A DNA stretch of 64,000 nt from Adenanthera pavonina. Lineage: Eukaryota; Streptophyta; Magnoliopsida; Fabales; Fabaceae. The position numbers and the translations under genes were made by a program. This document shows positions 44,801 to 56,530 of this stretch, piece by piece. The stretch covers positions 17,750,001-17,814,000 of the forward strand of contig JAIVEN010000021.1 of the NCBI GenBank assembly GCA_026686845.1. Direction: 5' to 3'. Position 1 is the stretch's first letter. Each line of letters begins with the position of its first letter. The notes below the pieces were generated by a model. That model was not told the DNA's origin and did not search any database. It worked only from the letters and a program-made list of their open reading frames with translations.

Positions 44801-45037
44801 ATTTTAATAAACTATGATAGCAAGGCTGCCATAGCCTACACCAAAGATCCCAAGTATCATAGTAAGACAAAGCACATAGACACCAAGTATAATTTTGTAA
44901 GAGATGCCATAGCACAGAAAAGTGTTACAATTCACCATATTCCTACATGTCAAATGATAGCTAATCCCCTTACCAAGCCAATACCTAGAGATATATATGT
45001 TGATCATGTAAAATCACTTAGTATTCGTAGGATATGA
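41881..45037 (+). pseudogene. D pol pseudogene
   Basis: Protease SSWIMDSSCTDHMS near 41970-42010. Integrase: a zinc region with WHG then a stop, then GHINQNRM; the core SDVCSPM and FIDDYSRFGY, RTDCGREYL, and TPQQNDVAERRNRT. RT: NKWVLKIKRNADG, MDVKIPFLNG, LKQSSRQWYLKF, and LYVDDILLA (YVDD intact near 44062). RNase H: YSDADWGGDLDERKSTSGY, SIMEAEFIA, KHIDTKYNFVRD. It ends at TGA 45037. At least ten in-frame stops, often TGG/CAA/CGA-derived, and frameshifts near 44280-44420 show decay by C-to-T change and small indels. Confidence 0.88.
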
Positions 45038-46176
45038 TGTAACATATATCTCTATAATGATCAATTATATGAATAAAATTAAGTGCATTTTTTTCTATAA
45101 TTGAGTCATTTGAGTACATATATTTATGAAAATATATGATGTCTAGTATGTCGTACATGTTAACAAGGTTAGCTTTCTTACACGAGTAACTGCCTTTGAC
45201 ACTCATGGAGAGTGGGCAAAGATGAGACATTTTTTTGTATTCACTAATAAATCTGCAAGAGGGAGGATATGACAGTTAAACCATACAAAATAAGTCGCCT
45301 CGACAAAAGAAGAGAAAAGGTTGGGATGAGATCAAATAAATATAAATTTTGGATTGAATTATGGATATCCATAATCCATAATACATGTAACTAGATGATG
45401 AATTCTCCAATAAAGACATCATGATAAGTGGAAGTATTGGTAGAATTCGAGTTAAACACTGTGTGTATCTGAACTTAAATCTGTATGGTGTTAACAACAA
45501 ACCAAAATCGACATATGTTCTTATGTGATAAGAGTAACACTATAACATGCAATTCATACTTCATGTGTTTTTTCAAACCACAATTGGAAAGCAAGTAAAA
45601 AGATCCTTGCTTCATTGCTATGTGAGTCCCTGAGAGGAATATATCCTCTCATTAATGTCCTTATGACTTTGACATTTTTCATGGAAAATGATTCTATGTT
45701 AGCTACTTTAGCATAAATCCAATGGCCATGATAAATTCGATCAAAAGGTATTATGCTAGGAAAGAAATTGTTTCATATTGAAATGAAATATGGACGAAAG
45801 GAAGATTATCTGAATATATACACACTTATACTGGTGTCTAAGATATGTTCGTTAAGAAGTTATGATGTTAACATCTTAAGCATAGACACTAAGTATACAA
45901 AAGTAAGGCAATCTAAGTTTGTGTAAAAACTTATGAGGGATTAGATTTGCCATGGATAAAAGTGTATATGGGTAAATCTAGGACATTCAAGGCATAATAC
46001 ATGAACAAGATAAATACAAAATATATAAGGTGATTCTGTGCTAGTCCTTAAAAAGGACTTCTTGTATAAGAATACCTAATTACAGACATCATGCCCATTC
46101 GGTCATGGTAGAGCACTTAGTATGAAATGGAAAGAAAGAATTGTAAAAGGTTAACCCATCATGTGTGAGTGGGAGA
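45038..46176 (+). other. D 3' internal non-coding region
   Basis: About 1.1 kb between pol and the 3' LTR without a supported ORF. It ends with the short purine run GTGAGTGGGAGA next to the LTR. Similar long 3' tails occur in some Tnt1-group elements. Confidence 0.55.
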
Positions 46177-46591
46177 TGTTGGATTATATATATTATATCC
46201 ACCCTTGTTGGGTAAGATATAATTTGGCCTAAGCCCAAATAAGATAAATAGGGTTTGTAATTATTAAATATAAATGAGAGGGAGGGAACGGTTTAATAGT
46301 AACCGATCTCATACACTGCACAGGAGAGTAAATTAAGCGATCGTGCGTTAGTATATGGTAGCGGGGGTTCATTTCTGAATAACTGACTCTCTTAGAAGTG
46401 GAGTACGCTCTCTTACTTCCTCTTGGCTCTCTCTCCTTACAATCCTTTTCAAGAGTATTTTCTACTATGAACCAGAGAAGAAAGTCCGAGTGACTTTATT
46501 CCAACCGCTTGGCCTCTGTCCTTTTTCATTCTCTCAGTGTAAGAACATTTTTTATCAGTATGTATATCTTCCTTATCTCATTATTCTACCA
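46177..46591 (+). repeat. D 3' LTR
   Basis: 415 bp, TGTTGGATTATATA ... TTCTACCA, then duplication AATAC. Compared with the 5' copy it has a short insertion around 46376-46400 (TGAATAACTGACTCTCTTAGAAG) and scattered substitutions, so the element is not young. The ORF 46490-46756 straddles the LTR edge and is not a gene. Confidence 0.9.
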
Positions 46592-48995
46592 AATACTATA
46601 AAATTGGCTAACAAATTGGCATCAATCACGTGTATAAATTATAGATTTGGTATCTGGCATTTAGAACCTACAATTAACATTACAATATGGAAAGTTCATA
46701 ACCTTTGCTTTATCGTGTTCAGGACCATGAAGGCATTGGATGATTCTTCTGGATAATATGTACTTGTTGTAGTCTGGTTCCATGTTATTGTTGTTCTTTG
46801 GACATTGTTTTGGGTCTGTTCATGTTGAGTCTTGCTTTTTCGATTCTTTTCCAGTTTGTTTGTAGTTTGTGCTATTTTTTTCATTCTTGGTTTAGTCTTA
46901 GTTTGCTATGCTAATGTCCTTGAAATTGATGTATTTTGTTCAGTCAAATGAAATGTGAATCTGTGTTGGTAAAAAAAATAATTAGAGAAAACTCAATACT
47001 TATTTCAATCCCATGTGTTCTCCGTTTTGCACCAAAACTTAAAAATTCAAGTAGCATCATAAAGTCACATTCAAACAGCAGAATTAAAGGTTTTGTTCCT
47101 TTACCAAAACAAAACACCAAAGCAAATAGCTCAAAATTGCACAATCTTCAACTAAATTACGATGCATACAGTTCATTAGAATTAAAAAAAAAATAATAGA
47201 ATCTGAATTAACAGCACCATAATACTCACTAAAGAACAAAACTGCATTCAACACATTCTTCAACCAAAAACTAACATTTAAGCATCAAAACTCATCCTTC
47301 AAAATTCACTAGCATACAATACGATAATTTAGTATAATGACATAACAATTTTCTAATAGTAGAACTAATAACATCCCAATAAAAGCATAAATTTGGGGAA
47401 AATTTTGTGACCAATTCCTCATCATAACACAGCATTATGCCTATTAAAAATTAAATTCATGTAGAATTATTACTTAGGTTAGGTGGCTTATGTAGTGTTT
47501 TAAGAAAATTATGGGAACTTATCTATGGGCATGTGAATCATTGAAATGATTACCTAGCCTTCCTTTCCTACTCTGACCTTGTTTTCTGCAATTAATATCC
47601 CATAGATGAGATTCATATCAACATGTCCATTTGTGCTTGATAATACATTCCAAAGAAATAAATTGACTATAGTGTTGAACTAGAAAAACATCAAGCTATA
47701 ATAAAAACTTGCAGAAAATTAGTTAAAACTAACTTTTTGACAAATAATTGAATAAAAAAAAGTTGCTTCATAAACATAAATTCACCAACCAACTAAGCAA
47801 AGGGACTTGCAAATCAAGTCAATTAAATCTATAACAAACTAAAATTGAAAAACTTCATATCTTCATAGAAATTAAAAACAATTATAAAACTAAAAATTTT
47901 AAGCAAATTTTAATGAAACACATAATCAGCATTGACAAAAATAGTTATATGAATCATGAAAAAGCAATTGAATAATGTCACATAAGATTTGATGAGGCTT
48001 TATCTTTCAATCCAACACTTTCTATGCATGGGTATGGGACAATGTGGCTTCAACTTTAGCCTTCATTCATCAGTATTTTGACAAACAAATTACAATGAAT
48101 TGAAACAAAATTCATGTAAACTTGTGACAATATAACTCAAATCAATATTGATCACCAAAGTACCTGCACTCATCCATCATTAGAAGATTATTTGTAAGTT
48201 CAATAGGAAGTGCTTCTCTTTCATATGTAGTCACAAGGCCCACAAAAATATTATATGGAACAGATAATGGAGGGGATTTAAAAGGACAAATAATCTGTTT
48301 AAACATAAATATTGTATGAAACAAGGGAAGCGTCCTGAGCAACCATCCTTGGAGCAAGTGAAAATAAAACAAAAATATTACTCTCACGATAGCAAAAGTG
48401 ATTCAAAAAGAAGAATAAAACCTTGTATGGATAATTATCATGCATGACAGTAATTAGTCTTGTATCTCTTCCTTTGCTACATCATGAAAATTAGAAAATA
48501 ATCTTCATAGTCCTAAATCCTAAATGGTTGTTTATATACCTTTACCTTAAAAGGAGTGTTAGCACAATATTTTAACTTCATAATCTATGATGAGAAACCT
48601 CCTAAATAATTTAGGCACCAAAGATAAAACACTTACATCACAAAGAAGAAATAGTGAAAGCAAAGTCTAAGATTAAGGGAAAAAGCCATAATTATATTAG
48701 AATCTCAACTAAAGCAACAACAATGAGAACTTTTACTTTCATTCCAGGGAGAGGTTGTGCCCAAGATAAGACTCCTTTTTTCTTTGAATCTATTATATAA
48801 TTGATATTCAATCCCACAGCTATAAACAAAAATCAACACAAAATTACAGACCTTGCCTGGGTGTGACTAGCTATAGGCAAGGAGAAGTGTATTTCCCCAT
48901 GCCCCACCAAATACTTACATAATTTAAAGAAGAGAATATCTTAGCCTATCATATAAGAATCACATAGTAATATAAAACTAGAAATGATAGATTAC
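46592..48995. other. Intergenic DNA, few weak signals
   Basis: 46730-46940 looks like a gene 3' end (short frame TMKALDDSSG then TAA, then a T-rich tract), but there is no upstream exon to support it. The rest is AT-rich, without repeats or RNA genes I can recognise. Confidence 0.3.
48164..48294 (-). pseudogene. Possible orphan exon, unknown protein
   Basis: On the minus strand, TTTAAACAG precedes and GAGTGCAG/GTACTT follows an open 131-bp stretch reading IICPFKSPPLSVPYNIFVGL then VTTYEREALPIELTNNLLMM. The composition is protein-like and both splice borders look usable. I do not recognise the family. It could equally be chance. Confidence 0.2.
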
Positions 48996-49098
48996 CTGCC
49001 ATTATGGAATATCCAAGTGTTCCCTTAGCTTCTCAATGTCATCAATGAGATCCCGTGTGGTGTTCTGTTCTGAGCAAGCATGAGGTGTACTTTTTCAT
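48996..49098 (-). pseudogene. Proline iminopeptidase-like exon relic
   Basis: The minus strand reads KSTPHACSEQNTTRDLIDDI then EKLREHLDIP, TAA, WQ, with donor GTAAT directly after CAG. Plant proline iminopeptidases (alpha/beta hydrolase, peptidase S33, removing N-terminal proline) have GKSTPHACLEENTTWDLVDDIEKLREHLEIPEWQ at this place. The TAA replaces a Glu codon. No neighbouring exon of the gene follows on this strand. Confidence 0.7.
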
Positions 49099-49261
49099 TG
49101 ATAAAAAACAGTAGTTGCCCTACTGACTACTTAAATATGCAAAATTTGTTTCTTGTACCATTTGAAATTTTAAATTTGAGACTTTATTTTATGCTTGTAT
49201 GCTTATTTGGTTATGGTTGAGGCAACCTTTAGTTTAAGCTTCTATGCTTATTTTCTTGCAG

Positions 49262-49322
49262 TACGTTATCTTCCTTCATGGTGGCCCTGGAGGGGGTGAA
49301 TTCTGGAAACTTCTACCATGAA
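49262..49322 (+). pseudogene. Proline iminopeptidase-like exon relic, opposite strand
   Basis: After TTTTCTTGCAG the + strand reads YVIFLHGGPGGG. HGGPGGG is the oxyanion-hole signature of prolyl aminopeptidases. Sequence after it (NSGNFYHEAIK in a shifted frame, then TAA) resembles the family's TSPGNRRFFDPE poorly. It normally lies about 40 residues before KSTPHAC, but here the two pieces are 160 bp apart in opposite orientations, so the locus was rearranged. Confidence 0.5.
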
Positions 49323-50732
49323 GCCATCAAATAACTAGGTAATGACTCACTTTTATGTTGAATATTTTGCACACCCAAAATTGAGTTCACTAAGCCCCAA
49401 CAATGAAATCCCATATATATATTGACAAGACCTAATATCATGTGAAGAAAGAATTTGAATTACCAAGAGTTTCATATAGGGATTTTTGTACAATCCAATT
49501 CAATGTCTTCACCATAATTCTCCTTTGATAGCCTAAACTCAATTTTACTTGAACTAAATCTAACCACAAAGAATATAGATCCCAAAGTTTATCAACCCAG
49601 AAAGAAAATATAAGCATAAATCAGGGACGAATTTGAGAGGAAATGATAGATGAGAAAGTTTACTATGAAATATAAAACAAAAGGGTAATCAAAATTAAAG
49701 TGAACTGCCTGCTACACTCCCATGCTTCTATATCCCTTTTATCATTTTGGAGCAAATGGGATTTTTTTAGCAATAATTTATTTTGAGAAGATTTCTAGTA
49801 CAAAAGCAAATGAATGTGTTTAAGAAGAATTACCTTTCAGCGTTTAAGAAGATTTTGTTGAGTGTAAACATGTTTGAAAAGATTCTGATAAGTGCAAACC
49901 AACTTCATACAAACTATTGAACCTGGATGATTATCAATGTTTAAGAATTACCTTTGTTTCTTACAAAAAGGCAGGGAATACAAACGATGCTTCCCATGAC
50001 TATTGAACCTAGAAGAAATATAGATGAAGAGGTAGTTATCAAATGTGGGAATGATAAAGGAGGAGTAGCGTTATAGTTTGACAAAAATGACAATTAGCAA
50101 AGATGTGGTATAGGGGAATAGATGTAAAACGATGAAATTTAAAAGCAGCTTGTGAGTAACTAGAAGAGCCATAATTAAGATATGGCCAAATAAGTGGCTC
50201 TTCACACAATCTTGTAAAATAAGCTGGGCTAACAGGTGATGACTCCAACTTGACTTCCTGCAGATTTTAAGAATACAAAATTATTTTCTTGTATCAAACT
50301 ATTTTTATTAGTTTTTCTATATAAACTACTTTTTATCTATGTTAAATTTGCTCATTTTTTTTCTTTCTTGAATATATTATTTATGTAATAATATTATTTT
50401 AATCTTTATGATACTTATTAACTATGACCAATTTGACCCCATCCAATTACGATCAAATTATCAAACCTTAAACCAGTGCCTCGGTCGATTCAATGACCAA
50501 TCCGATTTTCTTAACATTGATACTAGCTTGTGTATTGTTGGAAAAGTTTAGAAATGATGCTTTGATGCTTGCTATTACTATGAGTACATTTATATGGCAT
50601 GATTTCACAAGTTATAGGTTGAGATTTCAGATTTTAGCTTACCCTAGATGGGTCTTTTAGGGAAAACATAAATACATGTAAATTTGGCTATAAAATTGTA
50701 ATCGAAAGCCTATTTGGATGATCAAGAGTATG
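49323..50732. other. Intergenic DNA
   Basis: No gene supported. 50405-50520 has words recalling the ACCGGTT patch at 36190-36340 in inverse orientation. The region after about 50530 reads like an old gypsy-type LTR, into which LTR F inserted. Confidence 0.3.
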
Positions 50733-53700
50733 TGTTACATCTTAAATTTTAAGGCATTTCACATGAAATTTTCTTACTTTTAATTCATAAAAATGTCTTT
50801 GAAATTTTGAACCAATTTAAAACCTAAAAATGTATAAAACTATTTTTCATAGTTTTTACAGATTATTGCGCAGCAAAATTTCAAAATTCATAATTAAATG
50901 TTAAAAAATTATTTGATAGTGGTTCAAGTTTCTGAAAATCTTCCACATCTTGAATTTCATGAGAAAAATATGAAACTGGAAAATGGACACACAAATTTGT
51001 ATAGTTTATTTGTAAATTTCACTTGTTCATTTTTTTTGTTACTATTTCTGTCCAAAATCTGAGCCTCAACTTTAAAATTTCATTTCTCATAAAATACAGA
51101 GCCACTTGATGCGTACCTAGAATCATTGGAAAGCTTTGCATGTTTACTTTCTAGCCATATTTATTTTATCTTATTGTCCAGAACATCAACATAAACATTA
51201 AAGGGTAAGAACTAACTTAAACTGGAACAGTTTTGGGAATATAAGCATAGCTTCTATTATATAGCTCCAAATAGAGTCAAACTAGTGCCAAAACATTCAT
51301 AAGACATGGATGTACATCCATATAAACATCTAAATTTTTGGAGTAATATACAAATTTTCATAGAATCGAAAAACAAATAGTAAATACAATCATAAATAGT
51401 TTCCAACATATTGGTTAGCTTTATCATCCTTCCATGCTTTTGCTCTTTCCTTTGCTACTACTTAGCCCTATCATTGGGGAGACTTGGGGGTGAGATAAGG
51501 ATATCTCAATAGTAACATTGCATATGTAATTACATCATCATACACATTTCAAACATTAGAAACATTACATAATTTTATGAAAACATACATAAATACCATT
51601 TTGTCTAACAAAAATTTATAAGCATAGTGGCTTAGAAAAATGACATCTCGAGCTTTAGCACTCATCATAAAATAACCACCAATCATGAAAAATAGTCCTA
51701 ACAGAAACATGGAAAATTTTCATAACATATAAACATTCATAAATATCAATTATGCAATAACATAAAACATAATGTGCTACTTGAAACTTTAACCTTTGGC
51801 TTCCTTTTGGTCTTTGCTCTTGCTTTGTTTTACTTCTCAAGCTTGTTGTGAGCCTATGTACATCATCAAACTTTACTTAACAACTTGATTGTTAGGTTTG
51901 TTGGCTTTCTAAGAGGGGGTGAATTGGGAAGTTTGAAGTTTTCTACAAAATTGAAATAGAGCAGTGATAAAAAAAGTTGCTGAAAAACAGAGTATACAAT
52001 ATATAACGAGTAGTTCCAAAGTAAATGAGAAGAGAACACAGAGATTTATCCTAGTTTGGTCTACTCCACTTAACCTACGTCCAGTCCTCAAGCCACCACT
52101 TGAGATTTCTCTACTATATCTTGGAAGATTCAAATGGGTTCTTGCAAAAATTGTAGTACAACTCTAGCTTGTACTTTGAGCCTAACAGAAAACTCTCACT
52201 TTTCTCACTCATAAGAACAAATCTCTTAATGTCTTCTCACACTAAGTGCTATCTACAAGCGTGTAGAAATATACAAATCAAGATATAAAACTCTCTCAAA
52301 AGAGGGAATATGAAGGTTTTAAGAGCAATGAATGAGCTAAGCAGAAGGTAGGTAGGCTTTTAATGAATCAGTAATCAATTCTGCTGAATTTTAGTGTTTA
52401 TATGATTTTCCTCATTACCCAACAAATTAAATGAGGTCCTATTTATAATTCTAAGTAAAACTATTCATTAAAAGTAAGAATTAGTCGTTACTCTCAGAAA
52501 AATAGTCATTTACATACCACATTAAGTACGTCTGATAGAGGTTATGCAGATAACCTCCTCAGGTTATATGAATAACGGGTGACTGTTGGCTCTTGGTTTC
52601 AATGTTAAACTTTTGTTATGCGGATGACGATTATTCCAGAATGACTAAGTTTTAGCTCGAGAATATTTTTATGAAAACTTACTCAGTTGTTCGAATAACT
52701 TCTCACAAACTTGGATACCTTTGAGGATTAGTATAATAACTTCTTAGGATGTTATTCCTTGATCAGATAATGTTAAATCTCTATAAACTAAGTTTCTAAA
52801 AAACATACATTATGTGGATAACCTCCCTAGGTTATGCGAATAATGGGCAGCACAATACAAGTGGCCTTTACTATTCACACTCTTATGTGAATAAGGTAAG
52901 CACCTTATTAGGATAACGGGTTACACAGAACTGAGGATATGGTGCACACCTTGGTTATGGGGATAACCTTAACCCTTTTCATGAAAATGAAAAGAGAATA
53001 CTTAGAAAAGCATTGAGATTGATATTTTGTCCCCATAACTTCTAAGCGTTATATGCATAAGGTAAGCCTTTTCATGAAAACCAAACATGAGCTAAACATT
53101 AATCATTAGCATAGATGCCTCATTTAATATTAGGATAAGCAAATAAGTAGCATTTAAAGCTTAACTACCTTCTTTTACAAATGGATTTCTAAAATGTGTG
53201 TAAAAACTCTTCAACCTTTATGAATCTCTAACTTTAGTTTTCATATGACTTATGCTCCTTTGATATTGGATTTCCAAGCTCATTGTTGTTTAGAATCATC
53301 AAAACCATCTAAATTAACATTGATATCTTCATTTGAGTTCCTAAATGCATAATGGACCCTAAACTTTGACATTATGCAAACCAAGTTCAATCTTTAATCT
53401 TTTAACCTTTCTTGACTATTTGGCATGCCTAAAACTTGTTGGAAGCATTAATTTCTTAAGAATCCAACCCTAAGGCCAAGATCATTATTTGGCTGAGACA
53501 TACCCCCTCAAGACCCATGATGGAAAAACTCAATCTTTAGTCATGTAAGCATGCACTTTAGACATTATGCAACCCTTTAAACTCATCCTTACTATTAGCT
53601 AAATGAAACATACACCTTTGGTTCCATTTCATGCTTGGCAATGGGTTAAGGCTTTGGTAGAGGGAAGAAAAAAATGCTCCAAACCCTAACTCAACCCATG

Positions 53701-54576
53701 CTAAAGAAGAAGGAAAGAAACACTAGTGAGATTGGAAAGAAAAGCTTACCTTTGAGACCTTGAACTTGTCTTCCTCCTCTTACTCCTTCCTTTCTTTGTT
53801 TCTCTCTTTGTCTTCCTCTTTTCTTTATGCCAATATCTCCCCCACACCCTCTGGGTGTTTGCAAATGAGCAAGGAAAATGGGAGGAGTCGTAGGGTATTC
53901 ATAGTAAAAGTAGATGCACCTTGGCACTTGGATTTAAATGTGATCCAATGACTTGAGATTAATCCTCTTTATTTTATGTAACTTTGCTATTTTGCCCATA
54001 GATAATTTAGGCAATGTGAGAGAGTGTGGAAGGGCATTTTTGTCCAATTTTTCCCTCCAATTTTGGTTTTCAAGATAAAAAGAGAGAAAATGTACTTTTT
54101 GACTTTTACAAATCAATGTGGCTCTAGTTTGAGTACTTTTCGATATGAGTTTCTATGATGCTCTATGTCTTGTCTATTTACATATCAATGTGGGGTTCAC
54201 TTGTCTTGTGTACTTTTCACTATTTATCTCCCCTAACATTTACTATTTATGTGGGATCCGCATTTTATCATACTTGTACTTTTTACTTTGTAGACCCACA
54301 TAACCAGTATCACTTATACTTTTAACCTGCACTAGAGTATTATAATATTATTTTCTCTCTCTTCTATTGTAAAATAACCATTTTGCCCTTACCTATTGAC
54401 AAAAGGACAATTTTGCCCCTTTTAGGCCCATTTTTTTTTATAATAATTTAGGCCTTGAATCTATTTAATTAAATATCTAGACTTCTCCCAACATCATAAA
54501 TTTATCTAGAATAATTTTATATCATTCATAGCACCATCTAGTCATGAATGATATACAAAAAAATTGGGATGTTACG
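50733..54576 (-). mobile_element. F: gypsy-type solo LTR, target duplication GTATG
   Basis: On + it reads TGTTACATCTTAAATTTT ... TTGGGATGTTACG. On the minus strand it starts (C)GTAACATCCCAATTTTT, matching the TGTAACATCCC start of Ty3/gypsy chromovirus LTRs apart from the first base. Perfect GTATG duplications flank it (50728-50732 and 54577-54581). About 2.4 kb after removing nested LTR E. No internal region, so a solo LTR. Gypsy assignment is from remembered end sequences. Confidence 0.65.
51890..53319 (-). mobile_element. E: sirevirus-type solo LTR, target duplication TTGAT
   Basis: 1430 bp. On + TGTTAGGTTTGTTGGCTTTC ... CCATCTAAATTAACA; the minus strand start TGTTAATTTAGATGGTTTTGATGATTC resembles the A1 LTR start. 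Perfect TTGAT duplications at 51885-51889 and 53320-53324. It carries the CTAAGAGGGGGTGAATTGGGAAG block of A-type LTRs. Its U3 (52540-53060) is filled with GGTTATGCGGATAACC-like words rather than AAATTCGAATTT. Confidence 0.9.
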
Positions 54577-54581
54577 GTATG

Positions 54582-55370
54582 TATATCATATTTTATGTGG
54601 ACTATAGTTGATTTGAGCTACATTTTCTAACTTGAAACTTTCTAAGTTATATTAGATACCTAAAATTAGAGATTTTGAATCTCAAGTGATTTAGATAGAA
54701 GAATAGTTTTAAATCTTTATATGATGTTAAATAGTGTGTTGGTCAAGTTTGATGTTATTCAAAGTTAATTTCAATTATCATTTCTAATTTGAAACTTTAA
54801 CTCGTCGGTTTATGCATGGGGTTGTTATTTTGGAATTATTGTAGCTTTATGACCTTGGGAACAAATTGAAAATGTTTTGGGAGTATTTGGAGCCTTACTC
54901 CAACATTATGTTATGGGCTACAAGTGTGGAGCTTTCATGGCTCATTTTCAGGCTTGGATATCATTGATTACGATAAGAGGTAACATGGGTTATGTATTTT
55001 GAAATTTCTTTTTTACTACTTCTTGTTTGATTATATATACAAGAGTATTAATATTGATGCTTCAATTATTGTGATTATGGTTTATTTTTTTTATGGGACC
55101 GCGATTGTGTGTCTTGCAGGTGTATGCTACCAAGGTATGTTTGCCATTTTCCCCATCTATTTCATTTTCCTATAAAATTCTCAAACATTTCATCTCTCTT
55201 CCCTTGTTTGTTTGCCATTTTCCTATTATCCCAAAACCAACAAAAGGGGTCACATTTGATTATTAGTTCTAGCACTTGATTATATAACAAGAAGCATACA
55301 TGCATCATAGTGCTGCCAAGTGTAAAAACAAATGAATCCCAAATCATAAGCAAAGTTTGCTTGAGCCAAG
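54582..55370 (+). other. Old gypsy-like LTR sequence (target of F)
   Basis: With F removed, 50532-50732 joins 54582 onward. Words such as ggctacaagtgtggagct, ttttcaggcttgg and attacgataagaggtaac recall the R/U5 part of gypsy chromovirus LTRs on + strand. Low confidence, from memory of such elements. Confidence 0.3.
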
Positions 55371-55382
55371 ACTCTGATAGCA
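55371..55382 (-). promoter_or_regulatory. PBS-like site beside a TGTAACACC LTR end
   Basis: On the minus strand GGTGTTACA is followed by TTT and GCTATCAGAGT, a degraded initiator-Met PBS. A short LTR relic (55386-55500) lies to its right. Confidence 0.45.
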
Positions 55383-55385
55383 AAA

Positions 55386-55501
55386 TGTAACACCTTATAT
55401 CTCAAAGCAAAGGTTTTGGAAAAACTTTAACTAATCATTGAAAATTAATATTTAATTTGATCAAAATTTCATGAAAATACACCTTGAACCAAAACCAAGC
55501 T
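55386..55501 (-). repeat. Truncated gypsy-like LTR end
   Basis: TGTAACACCTTATATCTCAAAGC at the outer edge of a PBS-like site. Homology is cut at about 55501, where another TGTAACACCCC word begins. Confidence 0.35.
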
Positions 55502-56338
55502 TGTAACACCCCTTTAAATCTTATTAAGGGTCATTTAGATGATGTTTAGAAGTGTTGATAATTAATAGAGTATGTGTTGGAATGATTTTTTGGGGTTTTG
55601 GGGCATTGGAAGGTCAATAATCATTCAAGAGGATTTTGAATGATCCAATAAGCTCTTAGGAATGAGGAGTTGGAGGAATGGAATGTGATGAACTTTCATT
55701 GAGAAGGTAGTTAATCATTCATTGTGCATGGTGGTAATGAAATCAATTCTAAGGAGCCCAATAAACAATCATTGAGAAAGCTCTTGAATGATCATTCACC
55801 CTTAAACATTCATTTAGAAGGCTCTTGAACATTCATTATAGTGTCTATAAATAGTACATAGCAGAGAGCCCAAACAATAAGCTTAGAGTTTCAAGTATGT
55901 TTGGAGGCTCTACTAGGGTTTCAACCTTGGAATCTTGGAGGTTGTTTTGGCACCAATTAAACTCAAGGTAATGACCTAAAAATACTTTTCCATAATCTTT
56001 TTCCTTGATTCATATGTTGATTTTTAGGATTCACCTAAGATTAGGGTTAAGGTTCATGGGTGTCTAGACATCCAATGTATGGATATTGAAAATACCATCA
56101 AAGATCATGATTTTTAGTTGGAAATGACAAGTTTTTGGATCTTAAACCAAATGGAATGTGGTAAACCCTAGACCTTCAACCCTATGAATGTAAAGTAACT
56201 TGTTGGATCTTTTGTGTTAGAGGTTCAACTTTTGTTGGGGACTAAAATAAGGCTTGTGAGAGCTGTATAAACTCTTTGGTCCTCTAGTTTTGATATCCTC
56301 AAGTTGCTAGGATTTAATGGCTCTTCTTACTTGGGCTC
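55502..56338 (+). repeat. Possible gypsy-like LTR fragment
   Basis: Begins TGTAACACCCCTTTAAATC, a common chromovirus LTR start, and contains gttttggcaccaattaaactcaaggtaatgacc. I cannot find its end or a target duplication. Confidence 0.3.
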
Positions 56339-56530
56339 CACTACTATAGAAATGAGCTTTCTAGGTGGTTATTTTTGACTTTTCTTAGCGGTTATGAACT
56401 GCCTATAAAAGTCCTCTTTAACTGCCTACAAAAGGAGACTTTTGTAAGCGGCTATTTTGTATAATATAACCATTTACAAAAGCCCACTTTTGTTGGTTGT
56501 TATACAAATAACATCTAACAAAAGTTGTTG
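56339..56530 (+). mobile_element. CACTA-like transposon terminus
   Basis: CACTACTATAGAAATGAGC is a CACTA-type terminus. It is followed by several TAGCGGTTATGAACTGCC / AAGCGGCTATTTTG / ACTGCCTACAAAAG words in both orientations, as in sub-terminal repeats. The repeat word differs from that at 14190-14654, so this is another family. No partner end was found. Confidence 0.45.

Larger units (their letters stand above)
38521..46591 (+). mobile_element. D: decayed Ty1/copia element with short LTRs
   Basis: An 8.07-kb element with LTRs 38521-38917 and 46177-46591 and perfect target duplications AATAC (38516-38520 and 46592-46596). Structure: LTR, PBS, a leader of about 2.1 kb, gag, pol in copia order, a 3' segment of about 1.1 kb, a weak polypurine tract (GTGAGTGGGAGA), LTR. 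It differs from the A/B/C/E group in its short LTRs, MATKSIITELNKEDKLNG gag start and FIDDYSRF integrase. Many stops make it inactive. The exact copia lineage is not assigned. Confidence 0.92.

Noticed and set aside
46490..46756. 88-codon + ORF
   Set aside because: Starts in the D LTR and ends in flanking DNA. A real terminal exon at its end (TMKALDDSSG) is possible but lacks support.
51909..52167. ORFs within LTR E on both strands
   Set aside because: They overlap the conserved LTR block and correspond to non-coding LTR sequence.
53691..53951. Overlapping ORFs with Ser/Leu- or Gly/Arg-rich translation
   Set aside because: They come from a CT-rich tract (53760-53830) in gypsy-type LTR F and have no domain.
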